Part shown: positions 10,111-21,363 of the stretch, piece after piece
Position numbering within the stretch: position 1 is the stretch's first letter
Layout of the letters: each line of letters begins with the position of its first letter
Source: Perkinsus marinus ATCC 50983
Lineage: Eukaryota > Perkinsozoa > Perkinsida > Perkinsidae
DNA length: 48,565 nt
Reading direction: 5' to 3'
Assembly: GCF_000006405.1 (NCBI RefSeq)
Contig: NW_003206658.1
Span: 1-48,565, forward strand
Notes under the pieces: model-generated
Databases searched by the model: none
Told to the model about the DNA's origin: nothing
The model's input: the letters and a program-made list of their open reading frames with translations, nothing else
Position numbers and translations under genes: made by a program

Positions 10111-12411
10111 TGATCTGGAGCCGAGTCATAGACTCTCAGCAGTGTCTCGACTATATCATATACACTAATCGGGTTGCAATTTCCGAATCACGTATCACTT
10201 GTAGAGGATCGGTAATTGTACTTGATGATCTGGAGCCGAGTCATAGATCCTCAACAGTACCTCAACTATATCATATACACTAATCGGGTTGCAATTCCGG
10301 AGTCAAGTATCACTTGTAGAGTATCGGTAACCGTGTTTGGTGATTTGGAGCCGAGTCATAGATCCTCAACAGTACCTCAACTACATCATATACACTAATC
10401 GGGTTGCAATTCCGGAGTCAAGTATCACTTGTAGAGTATCGGTAATTATGTTTGGTGATCTGGAGCCGAGTCATACACCTCAGCAGTGTCTCGACTATAT
10501 CATATACACTAATCGGGTTGCAATTTCGGAATCAAGTATCACTTGTAAAGGATCGGTAATTGTACTTGATGATCTGGAGCCGAGTCATAGATCCTCATCA
10601 GTGTCTCAACTATATCATATACACAAATCGGGTTTCAATTCCGGAATCAAGTATCACTTGTAGAGTATCGGTAACCGTGTTTGGTGATCTGGAGCCGAGT
10701 CATAGACCCTCAGCAGTGTCTCAACTATATCATATACACTAATTGGGTTGCAATTTCGGAATCAAGTATCACTTGTAAAGGATCGGTAATTGTACTTGAT
10801 GATCTGGAGCCGAGTCATAGATCCTCATCAGTGTCTCAACTATATCATATACACAAATCGGGTTTCAATTCCGGAATCAAGTATCACTTGTAGAGTATCG
10901 GTAATTGTGTTTGGTGATCTGGAGCCGAGTCATAGACCCTCAGCAGTGTCTCAACTATATCATATACACTAATTGGGTTGCAATTCCGGAATCAAGTATC
11001 ACTTGTAGAGTATCGGTAATTGTGTTTGGTGATCTGGAGCCGAGTCATAGACCCTCAGCAGTGTCTCAACTATATGATATACACTAATCGGGTTGCAATT
11101 CCGGAATCAAGTATCACTCCTAGAGTATCGGTAATTGTGATTGATGATCTGGAGCCGAGTCATAGATCCTCAACAGTACCTCAACTATATCATATACACA
11201 AATCGGGTTGCAATTCCGGAATGAAGTATCACTTGTAGAGTATCGGTAATCGTGTTTGGTGATCTGGAGCCGAGCCATAGACCCTCAGCAGTGTCTCAAC
11301 TATATCATATACACTAATTGGGTTGCAATTCCGGAATCAAGTATCACTTGTAGAGTATCGGTAATTGTGTTTGGTGATCTGGAGCCGAGTCATAGACTCT
11401 CAGCAGTGTCTCAACTATATGATATACACTAATCGGGTTGCAATTCCGGAATCAGGTATCACTGCTAGAGTATCGGTAGTTGTGTTTGATAGTCTGAGGC
11501 CGAGTCATAGACCCTCAGCAGTGTCTCAACTATATCATATACACTAATCGGGTTGCAATTCCGGAATCAAGTATCACTTGTAGAGTATCGGTAATTGTGT
11601 TTGGTGATCTGGAGCCGAGTCATAGACCCTCAGCAGTGTCTCAACTATATCATATGCACTAATCGGGTTGCAATTCCGGAATCAAGTATCACTTGTAGAG
11701 AATCGGTAATTGTGTTTGATGATCTGGAGCCGAGTCATAGATCCTCATCAGTGTCTCAACTATATCATATACACTAATCGGGTTGCAATTCCGGAATCAA
11801 GTATCACTTGTAGAGCATCGGTAATTGTGTTTGATGATCTGGAGCGGAGTCATAGATCCTCATCAGTGTCTCAACTATATCATATACACTAATCGGGTTG
11901 CAATTCCGGAATCAAGTATCACTGCTAGAGCATCGGTGATTATGTTTGATGATCTGGAGCCGAGTCATAGATCCTCAACAGTACCTCAACTATATCATAT
12001 ACACTAATCGGGTTGCAATTCCGGAGTCAAGTATCACTTGTAGAGTATCGGTAATTGTGTTTGGTGATCTGGAGCCGAGTCATAGACCCTCAACAGTGTC
12101 TCAACTATATGATATACACTAATCGGGTTGCAATTCCGGAATCAAGTATCACTGCTAGAGTATCGGTAGTTGTGTTTGGTGATCTGGAGCCGAGTCATAG
12201 ATCCTCAGCAGTGTCTCAACTATATCATATACACTAATTGGGTTGCAATTCCGGAATCAAGTATCACTTGTAGAGTATCGGTGATTGTGTTTGGTGATCT
12301 TGAGCCGAGTCATAGACCCTCAGCAGTGTCTCAACTATATCATATACACTAATCGGGTTGCAATTCCGGAATCAAGTATCACTGCTAGAGTATCGGTAGT
12401 TGTGTTTGATA
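10111..12411 (+). repeat. 115-bp satellite array, about 20 units
   Basis: A unit of about 115 bp is repeated head to tail about 20 times, each starting near GATCTGGAGCCGAGTCATAG and including CTCAACTATATCATATACAC and AATCGGGTTGCAATTCCGGA. Units are roughly 90% or more alike; one near 10465 is slightly short and the first and last are degraded. Many 60-codon open frames run through it simply because the unit lacks stops in one frame; since 115 is not a multiple of three, no continuous protein results. A two-unit block at about 10550-10785 recurs at 10786-11015, showing higher-order amplification. Confidence 0.95.
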
Positions 12412-13787
12412 GTCTAGATGTAGATATGTCTAGTCGTAGATGGTGATTCAATAGAATGATACTAATCTGGTTGCGCACCGGGCTTGAAAGTCAACAAGTC
12501 TCCGACTACCTGGGGAAGATAAGATAGAAGAAGGGAGTTTGAATCACAATAAAGGATGCAAGCGGGTATGAGTAGTAGAGCGCCTGAGGACGAACATCAG
12601 CAGTCGCCAGCTACGGTAGCTAAACTGGTGTACTGGTACGGCAGGTATCTGGTGGAATCTAACTGCCTTCACGGACATTTAGTTGAGAACTTAGTTCAGT
12701 AAGCTTGAAATCTCAAGCTGCGCAGCTTATGCAAATTGTATCCGGATCACTCGAGCAGTAGCCATGAAGTGGCTCATTAGACTCTGCCCTCTCATAGACC
12801 ACGTACTGGGCAAGAAGTATAGGCTAGCGAGTGTTCCGGAGCCAATCGTACGGAACTATTGCCCGATCGGATATCTCTTTGTTTCGGTATCACTCGGTCA
12901 GCAGCCACGACTCGTGGCCCACGAGGTGGCTCAGTGGAGTGTGCCCTTCCCGAGTAGCGAATAACCCAGGACTCATCAAACCCAAACTAATGAAGCCTCA
13001 GCAACGAAGTGTAGACAGACATGATAACACGAATGGATGCACAACGGCACGCATGTGGACGTGCGAGCATTCGCAGATTGCACAGATTCTAGGATTCTTG
13101 ACATGTTACCATATTGATTGCTCTCCGCAAATTAACCGTTGTAGTATAAGGGGAATTCGATGTCTCGCCGATTTCTTTTTCCCGTTTCGCCGAATCCATT
13201 TCTCGCCCCCTGCTAGCGCAATGTGGGCGAGCAGGGAAATTCGAACTCACATCCCGACGATCTTTTCAATGTGCTTTCTCCACAGCTGCGCTAGACTACG
13301 AAAAATCGTTCGAAGGCGAACATAAGGCATTATTGCCGGTCTTGTCTTCTGGAACTGTCCTAAGAGGTCTCACGGATCAAGAGCGGGCCGAGGCCCCGCG
13401 TCACTACCGCCGTACCTCCCCCAGGTGTAGCGCATACATGTGGACCCTAGCACGCATACATTTGGATCGAGAAACCGTTAGCTCAGTATTGGGCGAGCGA
13501 GATTGTCGACTACGCGTTCGAATCCGACGGGAGACATTTTTCCACATTTTTCTTCAGCGCGCGCAAGAAGGATTCGGTCATAAGAATTCCCAGAGAGAGA
13601 ATAAAGCTCCGTCCAATACATATGGAGACTCAGAACTGTCTTTGTGTGTGCGGGCCCAAGGCCCGCTCAATTTAACTTATAAGTTAAATTTTTGAAGACT
13701 GATACGTTTTGGACCAGGTAGCTTTAAAGTCGTAGACGATTTTAGTGTAAGGTTATACTTGATAGGGTTGCAGAAGGCATTAGAGTT
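12412..13787. other. Non-satellite interior of the inverted-repeat element
   Basis: No transposase or other recognisable protein. A degenerate tRNA-like stretch on the minus strand lies at about 13220-13300 (GAGTTCGAATTTCC). At 13650-13667 there is a GC hairpin (GCGGGCCCAAGGCCCGC) related to the one in the ends, and at 13669-13690 a perfect 22-bp palindrome of AATTTAACTTA type. Confidence 0.5.
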
Positions 13788-13884
13788 AAAAGCGGGCCGA
13801 AGGCCCGCGTTTCCACTATAAAACAAACCCCCTATGGGCTTGCACGTGTTGGGACCGGAATGCGCACAGGTTGGGACCGCGCAG
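13788..13884 (-). repeat. Right terminal inverted repeat
   Basis: Reverse complement of the left end, ending in GGTTGGGACCGCGCAG next to the second copy of CCGTAAAAATGC at 13885-13896. Confidence 0.85.
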
Positions 13885-13921
13885 CCGTAAAAATGCGTCG
13901 TTGAGCATACTTCCTAACTTT

Positions 13922-14223
13922 GATGCTACTGCGACGTCGTCCCGCACGATCTCATTAAAAAGGTCCAGTCCATATACGAGAAGTTCTCGAAGCCCATGGG
14001 GTGGTCAGACTGGCAACGGTCCTCGTCACCGTCAGTGGAAGAGATTAGTAAACCTCCAGCCGGTCGTGGCGAGTATGATGATGATACAATACGTAGGGAC
14101 GGTCGGGTTTGGTTTACAGTGGTCGAAAAGTATAGTCATGTCGAATTGTCTAACAATTCTGCTCTCTACGTGGACAATAAAACTAAAAATAGGGAAAACA
14201 TCGTGGGTTGCAGTACTCCCTAA
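13922..14223 (+). CDS. Coding-like exon, unrecognised
   Basis: An open frame with normal protein composition runs from just after the inverted-repeat element to a stop at 14223. It includes LIKKVQSIYEKFSKPMGWSD and a stretch RRDGRVWFTVVEKYSHVEL. The first in-frame ATG is at 13996, but coding-like sequence begins before it, so it is more likely a downstream exon whose 5' part was displaced or lost when the element inserted. No domain is recognised. Confidence 0.35.
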
Positions 14224-14347
14224 TTAAAAGCAACGCCTTTCATCTCATCTTGATATCATCAGTTTTATAAAAATTGAAGCGAAGGCCGAGGCGCACTAGA
14301 AGATGCGATTGTATGGGAACTTGTGTTCACTAGAATTTCCATAACGC

Positions 14348-15216
14348 ATGAAAATTTTTCGAAATGAACTCGGTGGGAGGGAATCGCAGTCTTCAGTCGC
14401 AGGTAAAAGAAGAAGATTAGATTCCCTAATAGCCGGCTCGCTGGTGTCCGTATTTCTGCTCATGTTGTTGTACGCCCGGAATGACCGTTTAATGGTCGAT
14501 CACGACAATGGAGGTAAGCGGAAGATCGAGGACTGGGCGGAGGAGTTCACCAAATGACGAGACAGGGTGGGCCTTATCACTATTCTCAAGAGGAGACTAC
14601 TGGCTAATGCTTGTCAGATGAAGTGACTGTTTTCACGCATGTATAAACGGTGGTACCATATTTTAGAAGTTTATTGATGTTTCCGTGATGTACCCATAAT
14701 GTGGTGTTTAAATTGATGGATCTCCTCCGTAGTAGTGGAATAAGCTCTGTAACGACGAGAATGTTCAAAAACCGGGACGAGCCGCACAGGGGCTACACGC
14801 ATACGTATACAACCGTTCCATGAACCTCAGGCTGACGACCACAGTGAAGCGCTATGACTGTTGCGAACACACATGGCTAATGACGGGTTTTAATATGCTG
14901 AGACGCCTCACAGAGATGTACTTTCATAGATTCGAGAATACTCAACTGGTCCGATCACCGCCGATACAACGCGCCGTAGAATTCCCTCAGGGGACTTTCA
15001 CTGAGACCGCGAGGGAGATAAGAGAAACAATTCGCAAGTGAACGCTGTAGATCGTGTGTTTGTTGGATGAACCCAAAACAGATTGAAGAAGTATATGCCC
15101 AGCGTCGGCACAGCAGGAGGGTGCACGCTTTCAAGATGCCTCTGACTCTAGGTGAGAGGCATCGTATCGAAACATTAATGGCACCGTGGAAACACCTCGA
15201 TTTACTCTATCCGTGA
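14348..15216 (+). CDS. Possible type II membrane protein, unrecognised
   Basis: Exon 1 (ATG 14348) gives a short basic cytoplasmic tail, a single membrane segment (LIAGSLVSVFLLMLLYA) and a hydrophilic start of a luminal region, then a GTAAGC donor near 14513. A second coding block at about 14741-15038 reads through TTTVKRYDCCEHTWLMTGFN and ARAAQGLHAYVYNRS-like sequence to EIRETIRK, followed by a 44-nt intron (15039-15082 approx.). The last exon could read in either of two frames, ending near 15140 or at TGA 15214-15216. The layout is like a Golgi or ER type II protein such as a glycosyltransferase, but no family motif is visible. The link between the two blocks is inferred. Confidence 0.35.
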
Positions 15217-15226
15217 ATATTACGCG

Positions 15227-15499
15227 ATGTTATTGATAATCACGACACGAGGCTCTTTGCAGCTCATTACGCTGCTATTTGCAACAAACGTTTTCCTTTC
15301 GCATGTGCGTGAGTTTTCTCCACATCCTTTGTTTACTGTGATGCTGTGGGAAAAAAAAATAAACCTCTTGACAGCCCCAACTCGTAGAATGAATGAAAGC
15401 AATGTGGAAAAATCAGAATACTTCCGAGGTACGATGCTGCTGCACCTTCCCGTGTTAGGACGTGGAACAGTGCTCCTTGCGAAATCAAATCGCATTTAG
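15227..15499 (+). CDS. Short ORF with signal-like start
   Basis: A 90-codon frame begins with a hydrophobic stretch (LQLITLLFATNVFLSH) resembling a secretion signal and then becomes basic. An equally long open frame overlaps on the minus strand, so coding status is doubtful and no family is recognised. Confidence 0.2.
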   Translation: MLLIITTRGSLQLITLLFATNVFLSHVREFSPHPLFTVMLWEKKINLLTAPTRRMNESNVEKSEYFRGTMLLHLPVLGRGTVLLAKSNRI

Positions 15500-15778
15500 C
15501 AGGAAACGTGACAGTGACAGTAGACGCTCTAGGGGACCTAGAAGCTTTTAGGAAAAAGTCTCCTCATATTCTCTTAAATCTCGAATGTCTCCGAAAACTC
15601 AAGATAGCAAATTATCGGTATTACGGTAGTAAGTTTACTTTTTTTAACTAACTGTGGCGACGCAACAACAGCGGCTAGCATTGATACACGGTATTTGAAC
15701 AAACAGTAGTCTCACCTGCGGTGATACTGATAGAGCCGCAGTAGGAGAATGACTTCGACAGAATAACAAAGACTATCA
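15500..15778. other. Intergenic
   Basis: Nothing recognised between the small ORF and the end of the IPT/TIG gene. Confidence 0.4.
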
Positions 15779-17308
15779 TCACTTCTCGTCAGCCGGAGGT
15801 AGTCCGGAGCCCCCCAGTGCCCGCATCAGAGGATTTTCCAACTGACCCCCCTCGGGAATACTATTCGTCGTACCTATCCCAGAACACTACAGGCGTCGTT
15901 ATAGAGCAATCCAACTTACCGAGTAGAGAAGCCAACGCTGGGGGCATGCCCGGGGTAGCAGCAGCTGACTGCGACCCACTACTAGGCTGATGAGAATGCA
16001 TATGTGATGCTGACGACGAGACCTTCTCTGCCTCCGAATTCGTGCCTTCCGAGAAATACAATCAAATCACAAAAAGATTTGCCCTACAAAGCTCACCGTG
16101 GTAGTTATCGCGATCGCTCAACTCCTTCTTATCAACGACTTCGATCGGTAACGTACCATGCAGCATCCGTCCAGCGAAGCAGACCGAGACGTCGTAGTCT
16201 CCGGGTGGAAGATCTCCTCTGATCTTTACTGCTAGCTTTTTACCTAACAGGAAAACCACTTTTCTGACCTCGCTTTTGCTTGGTAACATCACCCTTCCTT
16301 ATCCCCTCTGGCTTGAAAGTCTTCACAAACCCTGCCGGAATCGCCTGTGGGCTGTCCGGTGGCCGCGCCGTGCCAAGTTGGGGACCTGACCATAAGCCTC
16401 TCCCCCATGAGGGACATTCTTTAAACTCACTGTTGCGTGTTGAAGGACGCCGATCATGACGTCGGAAAACTATTTCTAATGCATTCCACATGTCCTGCGG
16501 TATCTCCCTCTTCAGCCCAACCACCTGAAAACAAGAGAACCCCCGAGCTCTCCGGATCGTCGCAATCATTCGAGCACGCCTACTACCACTGTGGCTCCTC
16601 CTCTAGATGGTATACAGTCGGGCTTGACATAGTGAATGCGCTGACCTTGCAACCAGTTGCCCGATATGGAGACTCCACTCGAAAGGGAAATCTTAGAGTA
16701 CATTCCGCTCGACAAGGCACTGCTCGTCAATCTTGAAGTAGCCTGATTCAACCCGAAGTGATCTCCTGAAGTTTGATAGTGATCTCCTCACCTGCGACCA
16801 GACACTAGGCATGCTGCTTCCAACTTCACTGGGTTCCCAGGCCCAACAAAAAGTACATTTCTCTCCTGCAGCCCTGTTACATGTACAAAAACTGGTGGGC
16901 ATCGCCACAGGAGGACCAGCGAGCTTCGGCGGCTCTAAAGAGCCAGAACCCCCACGTGCCAGGGTCGCCATAGGGTTAGTCTGGCGTAGCATAATCATAG
17001 GGCATCACCCAAGCAGCAGAGTCCTACCACATTCGTCTGCGCTGCTAAAGAATGAGGAACCTTCGGGGCGTTGGGAACAAAGAACGCCGGTGCTGGGTTG
17101 TCCAAGGTCGCCTGAAAACCGTGCCAGTCCGAGTGAGACGGACGGCTGCTTCCCCTCGCATTACCTCTAACATGGAGAACATATCGCTGTTCCTCTCGCT
17201 TCGCTGTGACCCCGTTGAGGTCCGTCGAGGCGGTGACACGGCCGGCTGAGGCGGCTTGGCACTCCCGGCTTGTTGCAGCTTTGGTGGTGACGGTGACATA
17301 AAGAGCAC
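15779..17308 (-). CDS. IPT/TIG-fold domain protein
   Basis: Exons were joined by phase from ATG 17308. Introns include 17164-17112 (53 nt), 17027-16981 (47 nt) and 16791-16743 (49 nt), with further short ones downstream. The N-terminus is Pro/Ser/Arg-rich. A Cys cluster follows (FCTCNRAAGEKCTFCW). An Ig-like IPT/TIG fold is indicated by VKPDCIPSRGGATVVVVGL, DMWNALEIVFRR, and KLAVKIRGDLPPGDYDVSV then FAGRMLHGTLPIEVV, matching the family pattern of a Gly-Gly turn, strands, and a P-PG-Y-V-V closing strand. The tail is Ser/His-rich and ends near TGA 15779. The last splice is uncertain: the exon ending ALASLLG has a GTAAG donor but the final exon (NPLMRALGGSGLPPADEK) does not join in a clean phase. 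Cellular role unknown. Confidence 0.55.
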
Positions 17309-18206
17309 TCAACACCCTATCACCTATCTAGGACAATGATGAAGTGCTCCCAATACTCGTGATTTTATACCTTCCACCTGTACCCATAACATCGCCAATA
17401 CGCCCCCCTCTCCCACGACAACTAGCAACATCCCTCCACACCAGCTGAGCACAACATTGAGACTACACTGGCAACGCAAGGCCAACACTATATGCATGAC
17501 AGACGCCCACTCATGGGAGTAACTACTCCCACTGCGTGGCACTTTTCGCTCGCCCTTCCGTATCAGTAACGGTCTCCAATGTAACCTTTTCAGTCCACAT
17601 AGTGCTAATCTAATGAGGACCCGCTCTCTGTAACTTTTCATCGTGACCGAGTTAGGACTTCACACTCATACCATTCTGAAAAGTTACAAGGGCTGGGAGC
17701 TCATCAAATCACCACCCCACGAAGTATACGACGGTTACTCATCGGTAAATCACACCTGTTAAAATGTTGAGCTCAAACCCGTACTCGTTAATGGGAAACA
17801 ATACCCATTCGAATTCGCCCAAGGCATGTACTGTCCTACGCCACTCTGCAGAGGCACCCCCAGACGGCTAGACTTACCTTGTTGTGAGTGGGTGAATCAG
17901 AACTCCATCGTGAGGCCTCTTCTTCCAGCAAAAACCAATCGCCACATTAAGGAGTGGGCAATAAACTACTTCCTCTCTGCACCATGTAAACCGACCTATT
18001 CCGTATCTTTTATCCCACACCCTAAGATATGCAAAGATATGCTACCAGGCCCATCCCTGAATGAACATAACATGCTTCATACGATGGAGACCATAAGTAA
18101 ATCATACGTGCTAAACAAGGTGTAGTAATAAAGGTACAGAGGGAAAGGACAGTAACAAAGGGGGGGGGGGGAGGAACTAGTGTGAAGGAAATCATCCATT
18201 AAAACA
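17309..18206. other. Intergenic, no gene recognised
   Basis: Lies between two minus-strand genes. Open frames of about 100 codons occur on both strands but lack recognisable domains. A run of 12 G at about 18161-18172 sits just past the transporter stop. Confidence 0.4.
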
Positions 18207-19538
18207 CTATTCACCCAAGCACGATACAGTAAGAGTACCGAGGAGACCACCCACGAAGATTCCGTCGACCAAAGTGAAGGCCATGGTGTAACCAGCAACC
18301 TCTTGCTCGGCTTTGTCAGACGACACCCGCTGAGGACCGTACATCATTGACAGAGTCGCACACAGTCCATTCGACAAAGCGAATATCAGCATCTCGATAT
18401 GCTTAAACCAGTTCCATTGGAAGGGCTTCACCGTGGGGTAGAGGGTAGTGCAGATGAATAAGGGAATGAAGAGCGATCTGGCAAGAGAGACAACGATGAG
18501 AGCTTTCTGAGGGATGGCCAGACCAACGTTGGGGGCAAATCTACCGACCGTGTCACCCACCTGGTAGACGAAGGTCACCAGAGGAATGAACTTTGCGGTA
18601 GCCTCCGGGGTTCCCTTCCCTGCCTGCCATAATGTGGCTTGGGAGGGGAAGCATATGAAGGTAATAGTGAGGACTGACCAAGCACAGAAGGCCATCGGGG
18701 CGAGGTCCTTGAGAATCGCACGCACAGGACGTCTGGTCTGGCGGACTTTCAAACTGCCAGCCTTCCTTCTCTGGTCCTCTATGGTGAGCACTTGCTTGAT
18801 GAGAGGATCCTTAGAGGTGATCAGACGGAACATAGGCATGATGAGGAGTGTGAGAACGGACGTGACCGAGAAGAATACCAAACAGACCCATTCGTCCTTG
18901 CGGTGAACGTTCTGAAATATGCAGTCGAAGAGCTCGAGAAGAGGCCAACCGATGACACCTGCCATGCCCTCACCCACCATAACCCAATTGATACATGATT
19001 TCGGGCAGAGGGCGGCCAGGCCTAGGGCGGTTGACTCCATAATAGCATGGCCGAAGGCCAGGATGACCACACAGACGATACCAAGGGCATTGCCGAGGTC
19101 TGTGCTAGGACAGGGATTGTCCACTCCAACAGTCATGGCAACTATTGCCAAACAAATGTTGAATACAGCCAAGAGGCTGCAACCAATGTCAAACCTTGGT
19201 GCGAACGTGAACTTGTTACCGAAGAATATGATGAACAACTGGGCAACGTTGTTGGCCAAACCATCGTAGATCGAAATGGTCGAGCTGAAACGATGCTCGA
19301 ACTTGTTGGTCAGATATAGCAGATCAGTGAGAATGAAGTTCCACGGTGCCAAGGCGACGAAACCGAGGGTACAGAACTGGAGTAGAAGGAACCAGGAGGC
19401 TCTGGGAGGCTCTTGCACCTCTTTAGAGTCGCCCTTCCAGCTTGTGGCACCGTCACTGTCATCAGTCGTTACCTCATCCTGTAGGGCCTGACCATTCTCA
19501 AGCGTATCGAGATCGATATCACTCGCCGAGTCGCTCAT
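18207..19538 (-). CDS. Equilibrative nucleoside transporter (SLC29 family)
   Basis: A single uninterrupted 443-codon frame. After an acidic N-terminal tail there are about eleven hydrophobic segments, with the family signature APWNFIL in the first membrane helix region, a long hydrophilic loop after helix 6 (residues about 235-270, basic), and FVYQVGDTVGRFAPN, corresponding to the conserved F-x-x-x-D-x-x-GR motif of helix 8. Length fits the family (about 400-500). Such proteins carry nucleosides or nucleobases across the plasma membrane; alveolates related to parasites often depend on purine import. It lacks introns, unlike nearly all neighbours. Substrate cannot be told from sequence. Confidence 0.92.
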   Translation of the reverse strand: MSDSASDIDLDTLENGQALQDEVTTDDSDGATSWKGDSKEVQEPPRASWFLLLQFCTLGFVALAPWNFILTDLLYLTNKFEHRFSSTISIYDGLANNVAQLFIIFFGNKFTFAPRFDIGCSLLAVFNICLAIVAMTVGVDNPCPSTDLGNALGIVCVVILAFGHAIMESTALGLAALCPKSCINWVMVGEGMAGVIGWPLLELFDCIFQNVHRKDEWVCLVFFSVTSVLTLLIMPMFRLITSKDPLIKQVLTIEDQRRKAGSLKVRQTRRPVRAILKDLAPMAFCAWSVLTITFICFPSQATLWQAGKGTPEATAKFIPLVTFVYQVGDTVGRFAPNVGLAIPQKALIVVSLARSLFIPLFICTTLYPTVKPFQWNWFKHIEMLIFALSNGLCATLSMMYGPQRVSSDKAEQEVAGYTMAFTLVDGIFVGGLLGTLTVSCLGE

Positions 19539-20456
19539 TAACCTATGGGGGGAACCCTAAGATAGAGGGACGATGAGCTCGCTTAGCTGTTAGAAAACAC
19601 AAAAATACATATGCCCAGAATTGAACCCACGGCTTCGCGGATGGCGACGCAGTACACTAACGTACTTAACTAAACAGCAGCAAAAAATATTAAGCTCTAC
19701 TCACCATCGATAACTATTCAGTTCCATCTGAAACCTAATCTGAAACCCAGCCTTCCTACGAGTGACCACACTGCTTCTTTCGTTCCGTCGACATGACCGA
19801 AGCCAGGGGACGTTAGACTGTTATCACAAGTCACGAGATGCAGGGGATAGAGGCACCACCGGTCCACGTATCGAAGTAGTGACCCCTGTCCTAAAAATCA
19901 AGAAATTCCGCATCATATATGATGATCGCATCATCATACTTTATAGCAGCAATCGCTTAGGCCGTTAACTGTATTGAATCGTGTTAAAGCCTGCTATGTG
20001 TAGTCAGTTCATTGACCGGGGGTTTCGGGCTCCTATAATCGCGCAGTGTGAAAGTTCATGCTTGCTGATAGTGATGCTCCGGTTATGCAATGTTCGTAAT
20101 TAACATTGGGAGTCGTGATTTCCCGATTCAGAACATCTCAACCTCAAGTTTGTAAACCTCCTGAAATATCCTCAGTTAGGTAAGGTTAGCGTCCCATGAA
20201 GGATGACTTTAGACAAGGAACCTTGCGAGAAGCGTGTAAGGGCTGAAGCAACGATAGCTACGACGAGCTTGTAAGCGTTTGCCGTAGTTTAGCGACTATT
20301 CGAAGGTGCGTTATCCACGAGACAATTTGCGCACATATCTTCGATGGTTTGGGTTTCCAAAATCCAACATCCATCGTTTGATATGTCGCTCGCCCAAGTG
20401 ATCGATTACGTCCTTGTTGGCTATGCGTCGACTTTAAGGAGGACCGAACAGTCACC
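19539..20456. other. Divergent intergenic region, ENT / RPL24
   Basis: Shared upstream region of the minus-strand transporter and plus-strand RPL24, with no other gene seen. A degenerate tRNA-like sequence on the minus strand spans about 19612-19677 (GTGGGTTCAATTCTGGGCA). Confidence 0.5.
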
Positions 20457-21144
20457 ATGGTAAGTCTCACCGGGGAGGCGTATGCAGGGTTTTTGCGATC
20501 TTTTGAACACGTGCTGGTAGCATAAACCTGATATCGTTCTTTGCCGCATTCACTATCGCCTATGAGATTTTTGTGTGTGTAGGTTGTTAAGACCGAGCTT
20601 TGCAGTTACACCGAATTCCGTGTGTACCCCGGACACGGCCAGCGTTTCATCGCTAAGGACGGGAAGGTAATGGGAGTGATTCTCATCCTGTGACGAGATG
20701 ACTGTATTGTTCTTAGGCCCACTTCTTCTTCAACTCGAAGGCCGCCTCCCTTTTCCAGCAGCGCATCAAGCCTGTTAAGCTGACCTGGACTGAGAAGTGG
20801 CGTCGTCTCAACAAGAAGGTCAGGACCACTGAGGTAGGCCACTTAACAGTGACATTGTTGGTATTATTGTTGTCACTTATTAGGTCGCCCGCAAGAAGAC
20901 ACGTCGCACTGTGAAGGTCCAGAAGGCCATCATGGGTCTCTCTCTGGAGGACTTCCAGAAGAAGAAGTCTGAGCGCACTCAGCTCCGTAAGGAGGCTGAT
21001 GCCAAGAGGGCTGCCGAGCTCAAGGAGAAGGAGAAGGCCAAGGCTGCTCGTGCTGCTGCTGGCAAGACTGCTAAGCATCAGGAGAAGCCTGTCGCCGCTA
21101 AGATGCCCAAGCAGAAGCAGTCTCGCACTGGCAAGAGGTTCTAA
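20457..21144 (+). CDS. RPL24: Large-subunit ribosomal protein eL24
   Basis: Exons 20457-20459 (ATG only), 20583-20666, 20717-20833 and 20884-21144 join exactly to 154 residues. The start VVKTELCSYTEFRVYPGHGQ matches the conserved L24e N-terminus (the Cys and Y-PGHG turn), followed by AHFFFNSKAASLF, LTWTEKWRRLNKK and VARKKTRRTVKVQKAIMGLS, all typical. The C-terminus is a long Lys/Ala helix. The first exon consists only of the start codon, a common arrangement in ribosomal protein genes. The protein sits on the 60S interface side near bridge B6. A snoRNA cluster follows immediately downstream on the same strand. Confidence 0.97.
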
Positions 21145-21246
21145 GCAGTAGCAGTGACAAGACGGTCTACTACAATAACAACCACAGCTGTCTCCTTGGT
21201 CACTCTATTGTTTTATTACTTCCAAGCAGTGCTTCAATATAGGGTC

Positions 21247-21348
21247 CTCTATGATGATAGTAAATTATAAGGTATCAGTGGCACCTAGTGCATTCTGCAC
21301 AGTCCACTTCGATGACCACTTTCACACATGTCATAGTTACTCTGAGAG
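21247..21348 (+). ncRNA. C/D box snoRNA 1 (LSU guide, snR63-like)
   Basis: C box ATGATGA at 21251-21257 and D box CTGA at 21342-21345 are bracketed by a short CTC/GAG stem. The 12 nt before the D box (21330-21341) are complementary to AGTAACTATGAC, the universally conserved LSU rRNA stretch before CTCTTAAGG. The fifth nucleotide from the D box pairs with the second A of GTAAC, equivalent by my count to yeast 25S Am2256, whose guide is snR63. Twelve contiguous pairs at the correct register make this a confident call. Confidence 0.85.
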
Positions 21349-21363
21349 ATATACAAAATGTCG

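Larger units (their letters stand above)
9875..13884. mobile_element. 4-kb DNA element with about 98-bp terminal inverted repeats
   Basis: The ends 9875-9972 and 13788-13884 are nearly perfect inverted copies of each other. Each end holds two direct sub-repeats of CGGTCCCAAC about 22 bp apart (possible transposase-binding sites) and an inner GCGGGCC-TTC-GGCCCGC hairpin. A 12-bp direct repeat brackets the element. Inside are a 115-bp satellite array (10111-12411) and about 1.4 kb of other DNA without a recognisable transposase, so it looks non-autonomous. Length of the ends and of the target duplication suggest a Mutator-like origin; this is inference. Confidence 0.75.

Noticed and set aside
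10047-12352. Series of 60-100 codon ORFs sharing one peptide (GDLEPSHRSS type)
   Set aside because: They are the satellite unit read in rotating frames; 115 bp is not a multiple of three, so no continuous protein exists.
10111-12411. CRISPR-like regular repeat array
   Set aside because: Units are contiguous 115-bp repeats without variable spacers and the genome is eukaryotic; it is satellite DNA.
15220-15495. Minus-strand 91-codon ORF
   Set aside because: Overlaps fully with an equally open plus-strand frame; neither has a domain, and this one lacks a sensible start context.
18586-19491. Several plus-strand ORFs across the nucleoside transporter
   Set aside because: Antisense shadows of a clear intronless 443-codon gene.
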